Positions 6,727 through 17,500 of a DNA stretch of 64,000 nt are shown one piece after another (position 1 is the first letter of the stretch; each line of letters begins with the position of its first letter). Both the position numbers and the translations under genes were made by a program. The DNA is from JANNBN01 sp963763885 (GTDB taxonomy: Bacteria; Actinomycetota; Acidimicrobiia; Acidimicrobiales; JANYDT01). Location: assembly GCA_963763885.1 (NCBI GenBank), contig CAVXQD010000001.1, positions 1 through 64,000 on the forward strand, in the 5' to 3' direction. The notes beneath the pieces are model-generated. The model had not been told where the DNA came from. It made no database searches and was given only the letters and a program-made list of their open reading frames with translations.

Positions 6727-9594
6727 GTGGGAGTGGCGGTCAAGATCCTCGGCGAGGTCCGCTGCCAGAACCCCAACGGCATGTCGGTCTCCCTGCCCGG
6801 CGTCGGGCAGCGCCGCCTGCTGGCGATGCTGGCCCTGACACCCAGTTCCGTCGTGCGGGTGGAATGGCTGGAGGAGCACCTCGGCTTGTCACGTTCGGGT
6901 GTGCGAACCGCGGTTTCGAGACTCCGGGAGCGGCTGCCGGACGACTGCCTCCAGCGTGCCGCCTCCGGCTACGCACTTCGCTGCTCGGTCGACGCAGATG
7001 AGTTCGAAAGGCTGGCGATTGCCCGAACCGACCGTTCCATTCTCGAGCAAGCGCTTGTCCTGTCGGATGGGCCTGCACTTAGGGAATTCCGTGACGAGCC
7101 GTGGGCGCTAGCGACTGTTGCCCGACTCGATGAGTTGCACCTCTCCGCGTTCGAAGATCACAGCGAACTGCTCCTTCGAGAGGGTCGCTTCGGCGAGGCC
7201 ATTGCCCGACTCGACGCGCATGTGACTGCGAGGCCGTTGCGTGACCGGGCCTGGGGCCTGCTGATGCAGGCGTTCGCCGGTGATGGTCGACAGGCCGAAG
7301 CACTGCGCGCATACGACAAGTACCGCCGGTATCTTGCTGACGAGACCGGTCTTGATCCTTCGCCGGCCGTTCGGTCGATCGGCCATGCCATCGCCATCGG
7401 CAAGCTCGAAGTCGGGACAGGTCCGGCAGTCCCCGGCGTTCCCGCGTCGCTTACAGGTCCGCGTCGGACGCGAGACGTTGTGCAAGTCGGCAACCTTCCG
7501 GCCGGTGTGGCGACCTTCATCGGCCGCGAGCGCGAGATCGCCGACCTTCGGACAGAGGTACGTCGCGGCCGTGTCGTGACCGTCACCGGACCCGGCGGCG
7601 CCGGCAAGACGCAGCTCGCCATTCGTGTCGCAGACTCAGCGCAGGCCGACTTCCTCGACGGGGTTTGGTGGTGTGATCTCAGCACCTTGTCGGGAGCGGA
7701 GATGATCCCGAGCGTCGTGGCGTCGGCGTTGGGGTTCTTTCTCGAGGGCAATGCCGAACCCTTCGCGGCACTGGTCGAGGGCCTCCGCGGTCGCGACCTG
7801 CTGCTGGTGGTCGACAATTGCGAACATGTCCTGGACGGGGCGGCGGAGGTACTCGCCGCCATCACTCAGGGGTGTCCGACGGTGGCGGTGCTCGCAACCT
7901 CGCGCGCTCCTGTGGGCGTCGGCGGCGAGCAGGTGTGGCCGATCAGCCCGCTCGACGCGGAGCACGAAGGCGTCCGGCTGCTCCTCGCTCGAGCTCGATC
8001 CGCCGGCTCCCAAGCGGACCTCGCCTCATGGGATCCGCAGACGCTCAAGGTCCTCTGCGATCGTCTCGATGGCCTACCCCTGGCGATCGAGATGGCCGGC
8101 GCCCGTCTTCGGACGCTCACGCCACAGCAGCTGATCGATCGTCTCGACGACCGATTCACCTTGCTCGAGAGCCCACGGCGCGACGCCACGGTGCGCCACC
8201 GAACACTCACCGCCCTCCTTGACTGGTCCTACGAGCTCCTCGAACCGACCAGTCGATCACTAGCGGATCGTTTGTCCGTCTTCGCCGGCACGTTCGACCT
8301 CGAGGCCGCCGAAGCAATCTGCACCGGCGACGGTGTCGCGCTTGGCGATGTCGCGCCGACCCTCGCTGCGCTCGTCGATCGGTCCATTGTGACTGCTGCC
8401 CCTGCGTCGGGATCCGTGAGGTTCCGCCTGCTCGAAACCGTCCGCGACTACGGACGCACACACCTTGAGCAACGTGGCGAGCTCCCCACGTGGCGACACC
8501 GTCACACGCTGTACTTCGCCACCGAAGCTCTGGATGCCGGGCTGATGCTCTACGACCGGCGGTATTTGACGGGCCAGCAACGCATGGACGCGAACTGGGG
8601 CAACATCACGTCAGCGCTGGAATGGTCGGTCGGTGCGGGCGAGACGGGCATCGTCCGCGACCTGCTCAGCGGTTGCATGGCACCGGCCACGAGTCGAGGG
8701 AAGTCCGAGATCGGCGAGCTCGCCGCACAGGCGCTCGCACTTCCTGAACCACCCGCCATCGCCTACGCACTTGCCGCCTTCTACGCCGATGGAGCCGAAC
8801 AGATAGCCCTGTGCGAACTGGGGCTAAGTCATGCCGACATCCGTGCGAACGAGCGCAACGCCCTGTACTCGCAGCTCGCGGGCGGGCGTGCCAGCACCGC
8901 GGCCCGAGGCACCCTCCATGCGATCCTCGGTGCGCTCGAAGCGTCGAGAACTTGGGACGTCGGCACTCAGATCGCCTACTGGGAGGCGATCGCGGCCGAA
9001 GCGCTTGCCCTCCACGACCAATCACGAGCGGCAGGGCATGCACGGGAGGCCGAGCGTCTCGTCGAGGAGTGGATCGACTACCCCGAGATCAGTGCCGCCC
9101 TCGGTCGCCTCGCCAGTTACGAAGCACGGCTGGGCAACCTCGACCGGGCCATCGAGCTCGCCGACGTGACGCTCCCGCTGGCCGAGCGCGGCGGGATGAA
9201 GGTCTATCGGGATCAAGCGCTGTCGATCCGGGCCCGTGTCGCCGCGGTCCGAGGAGCAGCCGACACCGACTCGCTACTCGCGGCCGCGCTTCGCAGCGCC
9301 TACGACACGCGTTGGTGGTACACCATCTGGCCGCTCGTCTCCGACATCGGCCGCTGGTTCGAGATCACCGGCCGGGCTGCAGCTGGCGACGTCATCACCG
9401 AGCACTTCGAGACACACGGCCGACCGCGTCATCTGGACCTCATCCTGACGACAGCGACCGAGCGCGCGGCAACTCCGACCAGGTCACGTCAGCCCGCATC
9501 GGCGCCGCGCTCGCAAAGAACGCCAGCCGTCCTCGTTGAATACGTCCTCCGGCAACTTGACTCCGGGACCATCTCTTCCGCGCCTTGGAAGTGA
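6727..9594 (+). CDS. BTAD/NB-ARC/TPR transcriptional regulator (AfsR/SARP-like)
   Basis: An intact 955-aa regulator. Roughly residues 1-95 form an OmpR-type winged helix (LSRSGVRTAVSRLRERL), 95-240 a bacterial transcriptional activator domain of TPR-like helices (GLLMQAFAGDGRQAEALRAY), and 260-560 an NB-ARC-type ATPase with Walker A GPGGAGKT near residue 288 and Walker B LLLVVDNCEHV. The C-terminal 350 residues are TPR-like repeats. Such proteins use ATP-driven oligomerisation to activate nearby promoters. GTG 6727 is the likely start; GTG 6733 is an alternative. It is the best-preserved regulator of the mobile element, while a cyclase-type relative on the opposite strand downstream is ruined. 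Confidence 0.88.
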   Translation: MGVAVKILGEVRCQNPNGMSVSLPGVGQRRLLAMLALTPSSVVRVEWLEEHLGLSRSGVRTAVSRLRERLPDDCLQRAASGYALRCSVDADEFERLAIARTDRSILEQALVLSDGPALREFRDEPWALATVARLDELHLSAFEDHSELLLREGRFGEAIARLDAHVTARPLRDRAWGLLMQAFAGDGRQAEALRAYDKYRRYLADETGLDPSPAVRSIGHAIAIGKLEVGTGPAVPGVPASLTGPRRTRDVVQVGNLPAGVATFIGREREIADLRTEVRRGRVVTVTGPGGAGKTQLAIRVADSAQADFLDGVWWCDLSTLSGAEMIPSVVASALGFFLEGNAEPFAALVEGLRGRDLLLVVDNCEHVLDGAAEVLAAITQGCPTVAVLATSRAPVGVGGEQVWPISPLDAEHEGVRLLLARARSAGSQADLASWDPQTLKVLCDRLDGLPLAIEMAGARLRTLTPQQLIDRLDDRFTLLESPRRDATVRHRTLTALLDWSYELLEPTSRSLADRLSVFAGTFDLEAAEAICTGDGVALGDVAPTLAALVDRSIVTAAPASGSVRFRLLETVRDYGRTHLEQRGELPTWRHRHTLYFATEALDAGLMLYDRRYLTGQQRMDANWGNITSALEWSVGAGETGIVRDLLSGCMAPATSRGKSEIGELAAQALALPEPPAIAYALAAFYADGAEQIALCELGLSHADIRANERNALYSQLAGGRASTAARGTLHAILGALEASRTWDVGTQIAYWEAIAAEALALHDQSRAAGHAREAERLVEEWIDYPEISAALGRLASYEARLGNLDRAIELADVTLPLAERGGMKVYRDQALSIRARVAAVRGAADTDSLLAAALRSAYDTRWWYTIWPLVSDIGRWFEITGRAAAGDVITEHFETHGRPRHLDLILTTATERAATPTRSRQPASAPRSQRTPAVLVEYVLRQLDSGTISSAPWK

Positions 9595-10471
9595 GCCGCG
9601 GTGATGGAAAACGACGAGTCGTCATCGTCGAAGGCTCCGTCACCGCAAGAACCATCGACTCGGCGCTCGTCGCAGTGTAGGACGCTAAGTACGTGGACTT
9701 ACGACACCGACGTGTACGGCCCACTGACGTCGATCCGGGCCGAAGTTGTTCTTGCGTAGCGCATTGCCGGCTGGGCTGGACGTTGCGGTTTCACCGCCAC
9801 GGGCCGGTGGCGATGGACCACTTGACACTCGCCGTTCGGCCTTAGCACCGGCGGCCCGGAGCCGCGAAGCCCCGCTCATCCTCGCCGGGCCCGCCACCTC
9901 GCTCACCAAACGCAACGACGTCAACGCCGCGCTTTATCCGGCCTCTTGTGCGGGTGATCGGCGAACCGGTTGGCGCTGGGAGCGTTCGAGGGTCGGCAAT
10001 GTGGCGAGGTCCGCGACGGGTCGGAAATCCCGCGACAACTATGCCGACGATCGGGCCGTCGGGCTTTCGTCGCGACGGGCGTCGGGACGACCGCCGATGG
10101 GTCGACGCGATCCAGAGACCCGCCGTTATGCGGGTGATCTCGGGCCGAGTCGCGCTGCGAGCGTTCGATCGTGGGAGAGGTGCGAGGTGTGCGACTGGTC
10201 GGGACTCCCGCGACAACTTTGCCGACGATCGCCGTGCCTTCAGGTCGTCGTGACGCCGGGCGCCCAGGCCGCTCGTATGAGCCGTCACCGGGTGGCCTGT
10301 GCCGAGCTACCGATTCACGCACTCTGGCTGTTCTGTGCGGGTTCGGCGACACGCGTGTTATGGGGCGTGACCGGTGCATGGCTTCGCCGGCTATTCAGCG
10401 GGTCAGGGTGTTCTCCAGAGCGAGCGAAGTGTGCGGCCCTGAGGGGGCGAGTTCGCGGTGGCCCCTGGCGT
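9595..10471. other. Long noncoding stretch within the mobile element
   Basis: Nearly 900 bases between the 3' ends of two convergent regulator genes. Long GC-rich open frames cross it, but none has a start or recognisable protein. The main content is a two-copy imperfect direct repeat at 9949-10255. This could be an element-borne regulatory or replication region, or decayed sequence. Confidence 0.45.
9949..10255. repeat. Two-copy ~128-bp imperfect direct repeat, 178-180 bp period
   Basis: Copy one begins at 9949 and copy two at 10129, both with TGCGGGTGATC. Further shared blocks are GAGCGTTCGA (9980 and 10159) and CCCGCGACAACT.TGCCGACG (10029 and 10207, one mismatch). The slightly shrinking offsets (180, 179, 178) show small indels. 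A partial third opening (TGTGCGGG) occurs near 10335. Candidates are iteron-like binding sites, a structured RNA or an old duplication. Confidence 0.6.
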
Positions 10472-13169
10472 TCACGGCGACGGCGCCAGTTCGGATCGGA
10501 TGGCCTCGATGTGGGTGCGTGCGTAGCGGACGGCGTCAGCGGTGTCCATGGCGGCTCCGGCGGCGACGCAGTGGTCGAAGGTCTCGGTGTCAAGTGTGTT
10601 TCGGACGTGATCGATCGCAGCCTGGTAGCCGATGTTCACAAAAAAATTGGTGACGGGGATGTGGGTGGTCATGCCGTAGAGGGTCGCGACGATCTCGGGC
10701 CGGTTGATCCGGTCGAAGTACGTGGCCAGGTTGGCGAACGTGCCTGCCAGGCTGGTTGGGTCGCCGGCTTTGTGGAACGAGTCGATGCTCGTAGTGAACA
10801 TGTTGAGGGCCTGGTTGAGATCGCCGTGAACCGCTTCGAGCCCAGCGGCGCTTTGTGCGATGGACGCTTCAATTATTGGGAGTCGGTGTTGTCGGCTGTA
10901 GGCGAGTCCGAGACGAAAGGCGTCGAGCGCCCGCGCCGGGTCGGTCTCAGTGAACGCAGCCCCGTACCCGATGTACGCCCAACCGATCCACTGCGGGTTG
11001 GCGTGAGCCCGGGCCGTGATGAGGGCGTCTTCGGCGGTCGCCATCGCCTCACCGGGTCGTCCAACGCCCGCGAGACCCATTGCCAGCAAGGACAGACTCA
11101 TGACCCTCGCGGGACCGGTTCGGGTGGCCAGCGCGGTGCAGATCTCCACGAGCCGGTCCATCCGCCAAGCGAAACCGTGGCCAGCCGCTTCCCTGTAGCT
11201 GGCCCATCCCGTGTCGAAGGGTTGGTAGCCGGGATCGTCCTGCAACACCGATGCTGCCTGGGCGTACCCGACGGCGTCCTCCGGCCGTCCCATCCTCGTG
11301 CAATAACTCGCGGCGATGTAGAGGCGCGGGAGTTGCGCGGCATTGGCAGCGATGGCCGCGGGGAGGAGTTCCTCCGCCCACCGGACGGGTTCGTGCTGTT
11401 GCAGAGAGAAGGCGAGCATGGTCGTGTGGGCGGCGATCGCAGTGGCGGTGTCGAGGTCGGACCGGTCGGTGGCCCACCGGAACCCGGCCCGCAGATTGGC
11501 GAACTCGACCTCAACCCAGTCGCTGGCCCTGTCGTAGCCGGGTCCGTCCCACATGTCCCAGAGGCGACGGCCTTGTGCGGCGAAGTAGCGGGCGTGACGC
11601 TCCCGGACCTCGCCGATGTTCCCGGTGGCGGCGAGCTGGTCCTCGGCGAACTGGCGGATCGTTTCCAGCAACCCGTAACGGGCGCGGCCACCCGGCATTG
11701 TTGCGCGGTGACCAGCGACTTGCGGACCAACGAATCGACCAGGTCCAGCATCGCGTACTCGTCGAACGACCCACCCACCGCGGTGACGGCGGCGAGGTCG
11801 AAGCCGCCGGCGAACACCGACACAGTGCTGCAACACCGACACGTTCGTCGTCGTCGAGCAGGTCGTAGGACCACTGCACGGCGTGCCGCAGCGTCTGGTG
11901 ACGTTCCAGACCCGCGCCGCGACCCCGACAGCAGCCGGAACCGGTCACCGAGACGATCACGGACATCGGTCGGGCTCATCGACACCATCCGCGCCGCGGC
12001 CAACTCGATCGCCAACGCAATCCCGTCGAGTCGGCGGCAGATCTCCGCCACCGCAGTCCGCGTCGGTGTCGTCGTCGAGCGCTGAAACCCGGGTTCACCG
12101 CCCGGGCCCGTTCCACGAACAACTCCACCGCCGCCGACGCCGCCCCGGCCTCGACATCCAAGCGACGGAACCGGCCACAGATGCTCCCCCCGACCCGCAA
12201 CCCTTCCCGCGACTGGTCGCGATCACCTTCACCGTCGCCGACGAGCCAGGATCGCCTCGACCAGATCGGCGGCGGCGTCGAGCACGTGCTCGCAGTTGTC
12301 GAACACGACCAACAGCCGTCGCCCGGCCAACGCCTGCGCCACGCTCGCCGTCACCGTCATACCCGGCCTGCGCGGTGATCCCCAACGCCGACGCCACCGC
12401 ATCGGGCACCGCCGCCGGATCACCGACCGGGGCCAACTCGACCAACCACACCCCGTCACCGAAGTCGGGCACCAACTCGGCGGCGACCTGGACAGCGAGA
12501 CGGGTCTTGCCGACCCCACCCACCCCGGTCAACGTCACCAACCGATGCTGCGCGCACCAGCTCCAACCAGTTCGTCCACCTCGACGTCACGCCCGACGAA
12601 ACTCGTCGTCTGCACGCGGCAGATTCCCCGGCACCGCGTCCACCGTCCGCAACGGCGGGAACGTCGCCGCCAGACCCTCGGCACGAACCTGGAACAGGTG
12701 CTCCACCCCCGACAGATCCCGCAGCCGATGCTCACCCAGATCCACCAGATCGACGCCCGCTGACGCAGCCCGGCCGTCGACGCGCTCACCAGGATCTGGC
12801 CGCCGTGCCCGGCCGCCATCACCCGCGCCGCCCGGTTCAACGCCGGCCCGAAATAGTCATCCCCGCGCTGCTCGGCCTCACCCGTCGCGACACCCATCCG
12901 CACCGGCAACTCCAGCGACCGCTGCGCCGCGACCGCGGCATCCACCGCGCCCGAGCCGACGCGAACGCCGCACACACCCCGTCACCGGTGTGCTTGAACA
13001 ACCACCCGCCGTGCCCTCGATCGCGGAACGCAGCACGTCGTCGTGCGCCGCCAACGCCGACCCGCATCCCATCGGCATCCGCCTCCCACCGACGCGTCGA
13101 ACCCTCGATATCAGTGAACAGAAACGTCACCGTCCCCGACGGCCTCACACTGTCACCACCCGATCCCAT
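10472..13169 (-). pseudogene. Cyclase/NB-ARC ATPase/TPR regulator, many frameshifts
   Basis: From ATG 13169 the minus strand encodes a class III nucleotide-cyclase opening (GTVTFLFTDIEGSTRRWEAD). Then, across successive frames, come SALAAHDDVL, GGWLFKHTGDGVCAAF, SLELPVRMGVATGEAEQRGD and NRAARVMAAGHGGQIL. An ATPase follows (GVGGVGKTRLAVQVA, Walker A near 12510) and finally a long open TPR-like C-terminus ending at 10472. At least six frame changes are needed before the C-terminal 400 residues read cleanly. Intact relatives of this adenylate-cyclase-like ATPase-TPR architecture are about 900 aa. The 5' two thirds cannot be translated as they stand. Confidence 0.75.
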
Positions 13170-13694
13170 GCCGCATTGTTCCACGCACCCACACACGACA
13201 GCTTCCCGCCACACACAACCACGCCCGATAATCCCGATCCGCTATCGCCAACCACCGACATATCTACCCTTACCTCGCGCCCGATATTGCTCGCCTGCTC
13301 ACGGCGGACCCACAGCACCTTGCCCGATATGTGCGGCGCGATCGATGACACGACCCGCCATAGCCGGCGATGCGTCGGTGATCTGCCGGCGTGACTGATC
13401 CTCGCCACGGTGTCAAGACCGTTCTTCCTCGCTGCGCTGCGGGAGCTCCGTCTTGACTCCGCCGCTGCGGTCAGCGGGTGGGGCTGCCAAGGTACGGCTG
13501 GCGCCGGAGGCCTGAAGATTTTGTTGCGCTCGGGTCGGTTGCGGTGCGAATGGCATCGGTGTGGAGCCACAAGCGCGTTTCGGACTTTCTGAAAAATCTC
13601 TGCCGCACAGCCAATCGCGCTGACGGATATGTATGTACCGAGAAACGCAGATTCGCTCGGCACCACGCAACCGCACCAGCCCGTGGAGGCCCTC
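13170..13694. other. Divergent intergenic region upstream of excisionase-relaxase operon
   Basis: About 520 bases between the divergent starts of the broken cyclase regulator and the excisionase-like gene. No gene or RNA is recognised. Because it precedes the operon that ends with the MobF relaxase, it is a reasonable place to look for promoters and an origin of transfer, but I see no nick-site motif that I can name. Confidence 0.35.
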
Positions 13695-13934
13695 GTGTCC
13701 CGATCCGTCCCAATCCTGCCGCCCCCCAGCGACCGACCGTTCCTGACCGTCGAGGAGGCCGCCGCCGTCCTCGGCATCAGCCGGACGCTTGCCTACAGCC
13801 TTGCCCGTAAGTTCCTCACGACCCGGTCCGGCTTGCCGTGCGTCCGCCTTGGGAGTCGGCGCATCGTCGTTCCCCGTGCTGCCCTCGAGCGGTGGACGAA
13901 CGCTGACCTTGCGAACCCGAACGACGCCGCGTGA
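13695..13934 (+). CDS. Excisionase/AlpA-like helix-turn-helix protein
   Basis: A 79-aa DNA-binding protein. GTG 13695 is chosen because GTGGAGG precedes it at proper spacing; upstream in-frame codons look unconserved. The domain FLTVEEAAAVLGISRTLAYS followed by GLPCVRLGSRRIVVPRAAL is the MerR-like/AlpA (TIGR01764-type) winged helix used as recombination directionality factor in actinobacterial elements. It would bend att DNA for excision with the integrase. Its stop overlaps the GTG of the next gene (GTGA). Confidence 0.8.
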   Translation: MSRSVPILPPPSDRPFLTVEEAAAVLGISRTLAYSLARKFLTTRSGLPCVRLGSRRIVVPRAALERWTNADLANPNDAA

Positions 13935-14416
13935 CCCGCCCGAAGCCTCGAACCGATCGACATGCCGTCGTCATCGGTCCCGAGTCCACCGACGTGATCC
14001 GTGCCGTTGCCCCGCTCGCCTGGGTGGTCCTCGTCCACCTCTACGGATCACCGGCCGCATCGAGCCGGTCCGTTACTGCGTCGACGCGCACGCTTGCCAA
14101 CGATCTTGGTCTCAGCAAGGACACCTGCGCTCGAGCCCTTCGGACACTTCGCACAGCTGGCCTCATCGAGGTCGACAGCACTCGTACCGATCATGGCCGC
14201 TTCGGCACCATCCGCTACCGACTGCTCGCCCCGTCCAAGCTCATACGTCCACAGACGACCCAGGTCCACGACGTCGAGCCACCCGAGCCAGCAGCACCGT
14301 CGAAACCTCGTCCCCAGGTCCACGACGTCGAGCCACCCCAGCCAACAGCACCGTCGAAACCTCGTCCCGAGCCCACTCGACCCTCCGAGCAGCTGACGCT
14401 ACTCGCCTTCGATTGA
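13931..14416 (+). CDS. Winged-helix protein with repeated C-terminal tail
   Basis: A 161-aa protein overlapping the excisionase-like gene by four bases. Residues about 25-95 form a winged helix (STRTLANDLGLSKDTCARAL, then RTAGLIEVDS), of the type used by MarR/GntR-like or replication-initiator helper proteins. The tail holds two consecutive 18-residue copies of a unit beginning QVHDVEPP and ending SKPRP (14261-14368), then QLTLLAFD. It probably binds DNA of the element and regulates transfer or replication; this is inferred from fold and operon position. Confidence 0.65.
   Translation: MTRPKPRTDRHAVVIGPESTDVIRAVAPLAWVVLVHLYGSPAASSRSVTASTRTLANDLGLSKDTCARALRTLRTAGLIEVDSTRTDHGRFGTIRYRLLAPSKLIRPQTTQVHDVEPPEPAAPSKPRPQVHDVEPPQPTAPSKPRPEPTRPSEQLTLLAFD
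14261..14368 (+). repeat. 54-bp in-frame tandem duplication
   Basis: Two adjacent copies of 54 bases (starting at 14261 and 14315) differ at two or three positions and encode the 18-residue repeat QVHDVEPP...SKPRP. High identity at the DNA level indicates a recent duplication. Confidence 0.85.
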
Positions 14417-14421
14417 CGGCC

Positions 14422-14574
14422 ATGTCCGCCCAGTCACGTCGGCAGCAACCAAACAACACCAAGAAGCTTCACGAACTTGCATCAGTGATGGCGGCAAGGT
14501 TGCTGCCGTCCGCCGTTCCGTGGCCGGTGCTCCCGTGTCCGGTGAAACGAGACATGGAGTCGTACGCGTGCTGA
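14422..14574 (+). CDS. Possible 50-aa coupling protein before relaxase
   Basis: The ATG lies five bases after the previous stop, and the stop (TGA 14572-14574) overlaps the GTG start of the relaxase, so the frame fills the gap exactly. The product is basic at its start (MSAQSRRQQPNNTKKLHEL), then hydrophobic and proline-rich with Trp and Cys. I know no family. Tight packing argues for translation, at least as a coupling leader for the relaxase. Confidence 0.42.
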   Translation: MSAQSRRQQPNNTKKLHELASVMAARLLPSAVPWPVLPCPVKRDMESYAC

Positions 14575-17500
14575 GCATCGCGAAAGTCGCCGACGCCGAC
14601 TACTACCTCAAGGCCATCGTCAGCGGCATCGAGGACTACTACGCCATCGGCGAGGAACCCGGCCGTTGGACCGCCCACACCCACGAGCTGCTCGACATTT
14701 ACGGCCAACTTGAACCCGCCCAACTCACTGCCGTCCTCGCAGGTCGTCGCCCGATCACGGACGCACCGCTGATCGAATCGGCGAACCGAAAGATCCCCGC
14801 GTTCGACCTCACATTCCGCGCCCCGAAGTCCGTCTCACTCGCATTCGCTCTCAGCTCGCCGGAGATGACCGCCGAGATCACCGCCGCCCACGACGCGGCC
14901 GTCGATGCTGCGCTCGGCTACCTCGAACGCAACGCCGCCGTGTCGCGTCGAGGCCACAACGGAATCGAACAGGTCTCGGCCGACGGCTTCATCGCCGCCG
15001 CCTTCCGACACCGCACCAGCCGGGCCGCCGACCCGCACCTGCACACCCACGCCCTCGTGCCCAACATGGTCCGCAGCACCGACGACGCCCGATGGCGCAC
15101 CCTCGACGCCCGCCACCTCTACGCCCACTCGCTCACTGCCGGCTACGTCTACGAGTCGCATCTCCGCGACGAACTCACCCGTCGCCTCGGCGTCGCCTGG
15201 GGACCGATCGTCAACGGCATCGCCGACATTGACGGCCTCAGCAAACCCGTCCTGCGTGCCTTCTCGACTCGACGCGAAGACATCGAGCACCGCATGGCCG
15301 CCCTCGGCACCACGTCTGCCCGAGGAGCCGAGATCGCCGCACTCGACACCCGCGCCGCGAAGGTCCACACCCTCAACTACGCCGACCTCGTCGACGACTG
15401 GGCCCACCGAGCCGCCAACCTGAACGTCTGGCGCATCACCATCGACGAACTAGCCGACCACCAACCCCGAAGGTCAATGGCCCGAGGATGGCCCGACGAG
15501 GTGCGACGAATCGAACGCCACCTTCTCGGACCAGCCGGACTCACCGAACGAGCATCAACCTTCGATCGTCGAGACGTGATCCGTGCCCTCGCGTCGGCCT
15601 ACCCGCAGGGTGCAACCGTCGCACTCCTCGAGGCCCACGCCGATGCGATCCTGCGCCACCACGATGTCGTGAAGGTCATCGACTCCACCACCCAAGCCTT
15701 GCGGTCCGACAACGGACGAACGGTTACCCGAGTCGACACCGGCGCCAGGTACTCGACCAAGGAACTGATGGCCCTCGAAGGCCGATTGGTTGATGCCGCT
15801 CGTGCGCGCATGGGCGGCGGTGCCGCAGTGGTGCCGACGGGAACGGTTGATGCCGCCATCGACCGCCGCCCGACGCTCGCGATGGAACAGGTCGCCATGG
15901 TCGAGGAGCTCACGACCGGCGGCGATGGTGTCGCCGTCGTCGTCGCTCCTGCTGGGGCAGGGAAGACGTTCGCGCTCGCAGCGGCCGTCGACGCCTGGCA
16001 ATCGGCCGGAGTCGCAGTCCACGGCGCAGCCCTGTCGGCACGAGCTGCCGCAGAGCTGGAAGCGTCGACCGGTGTCGCGTCCGAGACCTTGGCGAGACTC
16101 GTCGTCGACCTCGAAACGATTCGACCGGGCGACGTAGTGATCATCGACGAATTCGGCATGGCCCCGACCCGCCTCGTCGCACCCATCTTCGACCGAGCCG
16201 CGGAGGTGGATGCCAAGCTCGTGCTCGTTGGCGACCCACGCCAACTCCCCGAGATCGGCGCCGGTGGATTGCTTTCAGGACTGGGTGCACGGTTGCCTCC
16301 GATGGAACTCACGGAGAATCGTCGACAGCGAAATGAGTGGGAGCGCGTCGCCCTCGAACAACTTCGATCGGGCGACGTCGGCAAGGCGCTCACGGCCTAC
16401 CTGGAGCACGACCGTATGCGCGCCTACGAGACGGCAAACGAGGCCAAGACTCAAGTGGTCGACGACTGGCTCGCCGCACGAGCGAACGGAACCGACGTGA
16501 TCATGCTCGCGTCGCGCAACGCCGACATCGCCGACCTGAACAACCTCGCACATCGCTACCTTGTCGAAACCGGTGGAGTCCAGGGTCCGGCACGAATTGT
16601 CGAGGTCGACGATCGTCGTCGAGAGTTCCAGGCGGGCGACGAAGTGCTGTTCCTGCGCAACGACCGACGCCTCGGCGTCCGCAACGGTATGCGAGCAACC
16701 ATCGAGCGAGTGCACCCAATGGGCAGCGTCGACCTCACCGTGACGACGACCGATCGGCAGCGCATCGACGTGCCGCGCTGGTACGTCGACCAAGGCCACC
16801 TCGCCCACGGCTACACGATGACGATCCACAAGGCGCAAGGCCTCACGTGCGACACAGCGCTCGTGTACGCCACGGACGACCTGTACCGAGAACTCGGCTA
16901 CGTCGCCCTCAGCCGCGGCCGCGACCTCAACGTGATCTACACAACCGGCGACGTCAAGATCGATCCCGAAGCGCACATGCGAACTCCGCAACGGGTGCCA
17001 TCGGAGATGCTCATCGCTGGACTGTCGACGAGCCGAGCGCAGGAGCTGGCCATCGACGTCGCCGAGAGGGGAGCGGAGGTGTCGATCGAGCGACTGAGCA
17101 CGCCTGCGCTCGTCGCCGAGCGTGAGCGGCTGCAGCTTGTGCTCGATGCGGCACCAGCAGTTCCGCCCGGTCCTTACACGCACGATGTCGAGTACACCGA
17201 GCGGAACTTGCGAATGACCGAGCAACACATCCAGGAGTTGGAGGTGCGCAAGCGTCCGCTGCGAGAGCGGCTCAGGGGCGCCGACCCTGAACTGGACCGA
17301 GCCGTCGCTCTTCGTGACCGGCTGCAAGGCGACATGGCTGACCATCGCAGTCGTCAACAGGCGAGCGATGATGGCTTCGCAACTCGCAAGCGCTACCTCG
17401 TCGACCACGACGGGGACCGCCAGAAGATCGAACGGATCGACGAACTCCTCGACGCACGTGCGCTGAACGCCGTCGCCGACGCCATGATCGAAACGCCCGA

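Noticed and set aside
9949..10255. CRISPR array
   Set aside because: Only two long degenerate units 180 bases apart; no short identical repeats with unique spacers.
9746..12085. A 779-codon plus-strand open frame
   Set aside because: It is antisense to the TPR part of the cyclase-ATPase pseudogene, is Arg/Gly-rich without domains, and is explained by GC-rich codon phasing.
11883..13394. A 503-codon plus-strand Pro/Arg-rich frame
   Set aside because: Antisense to the cyclase and ATPase domains, which are recognisable on the minus strand.
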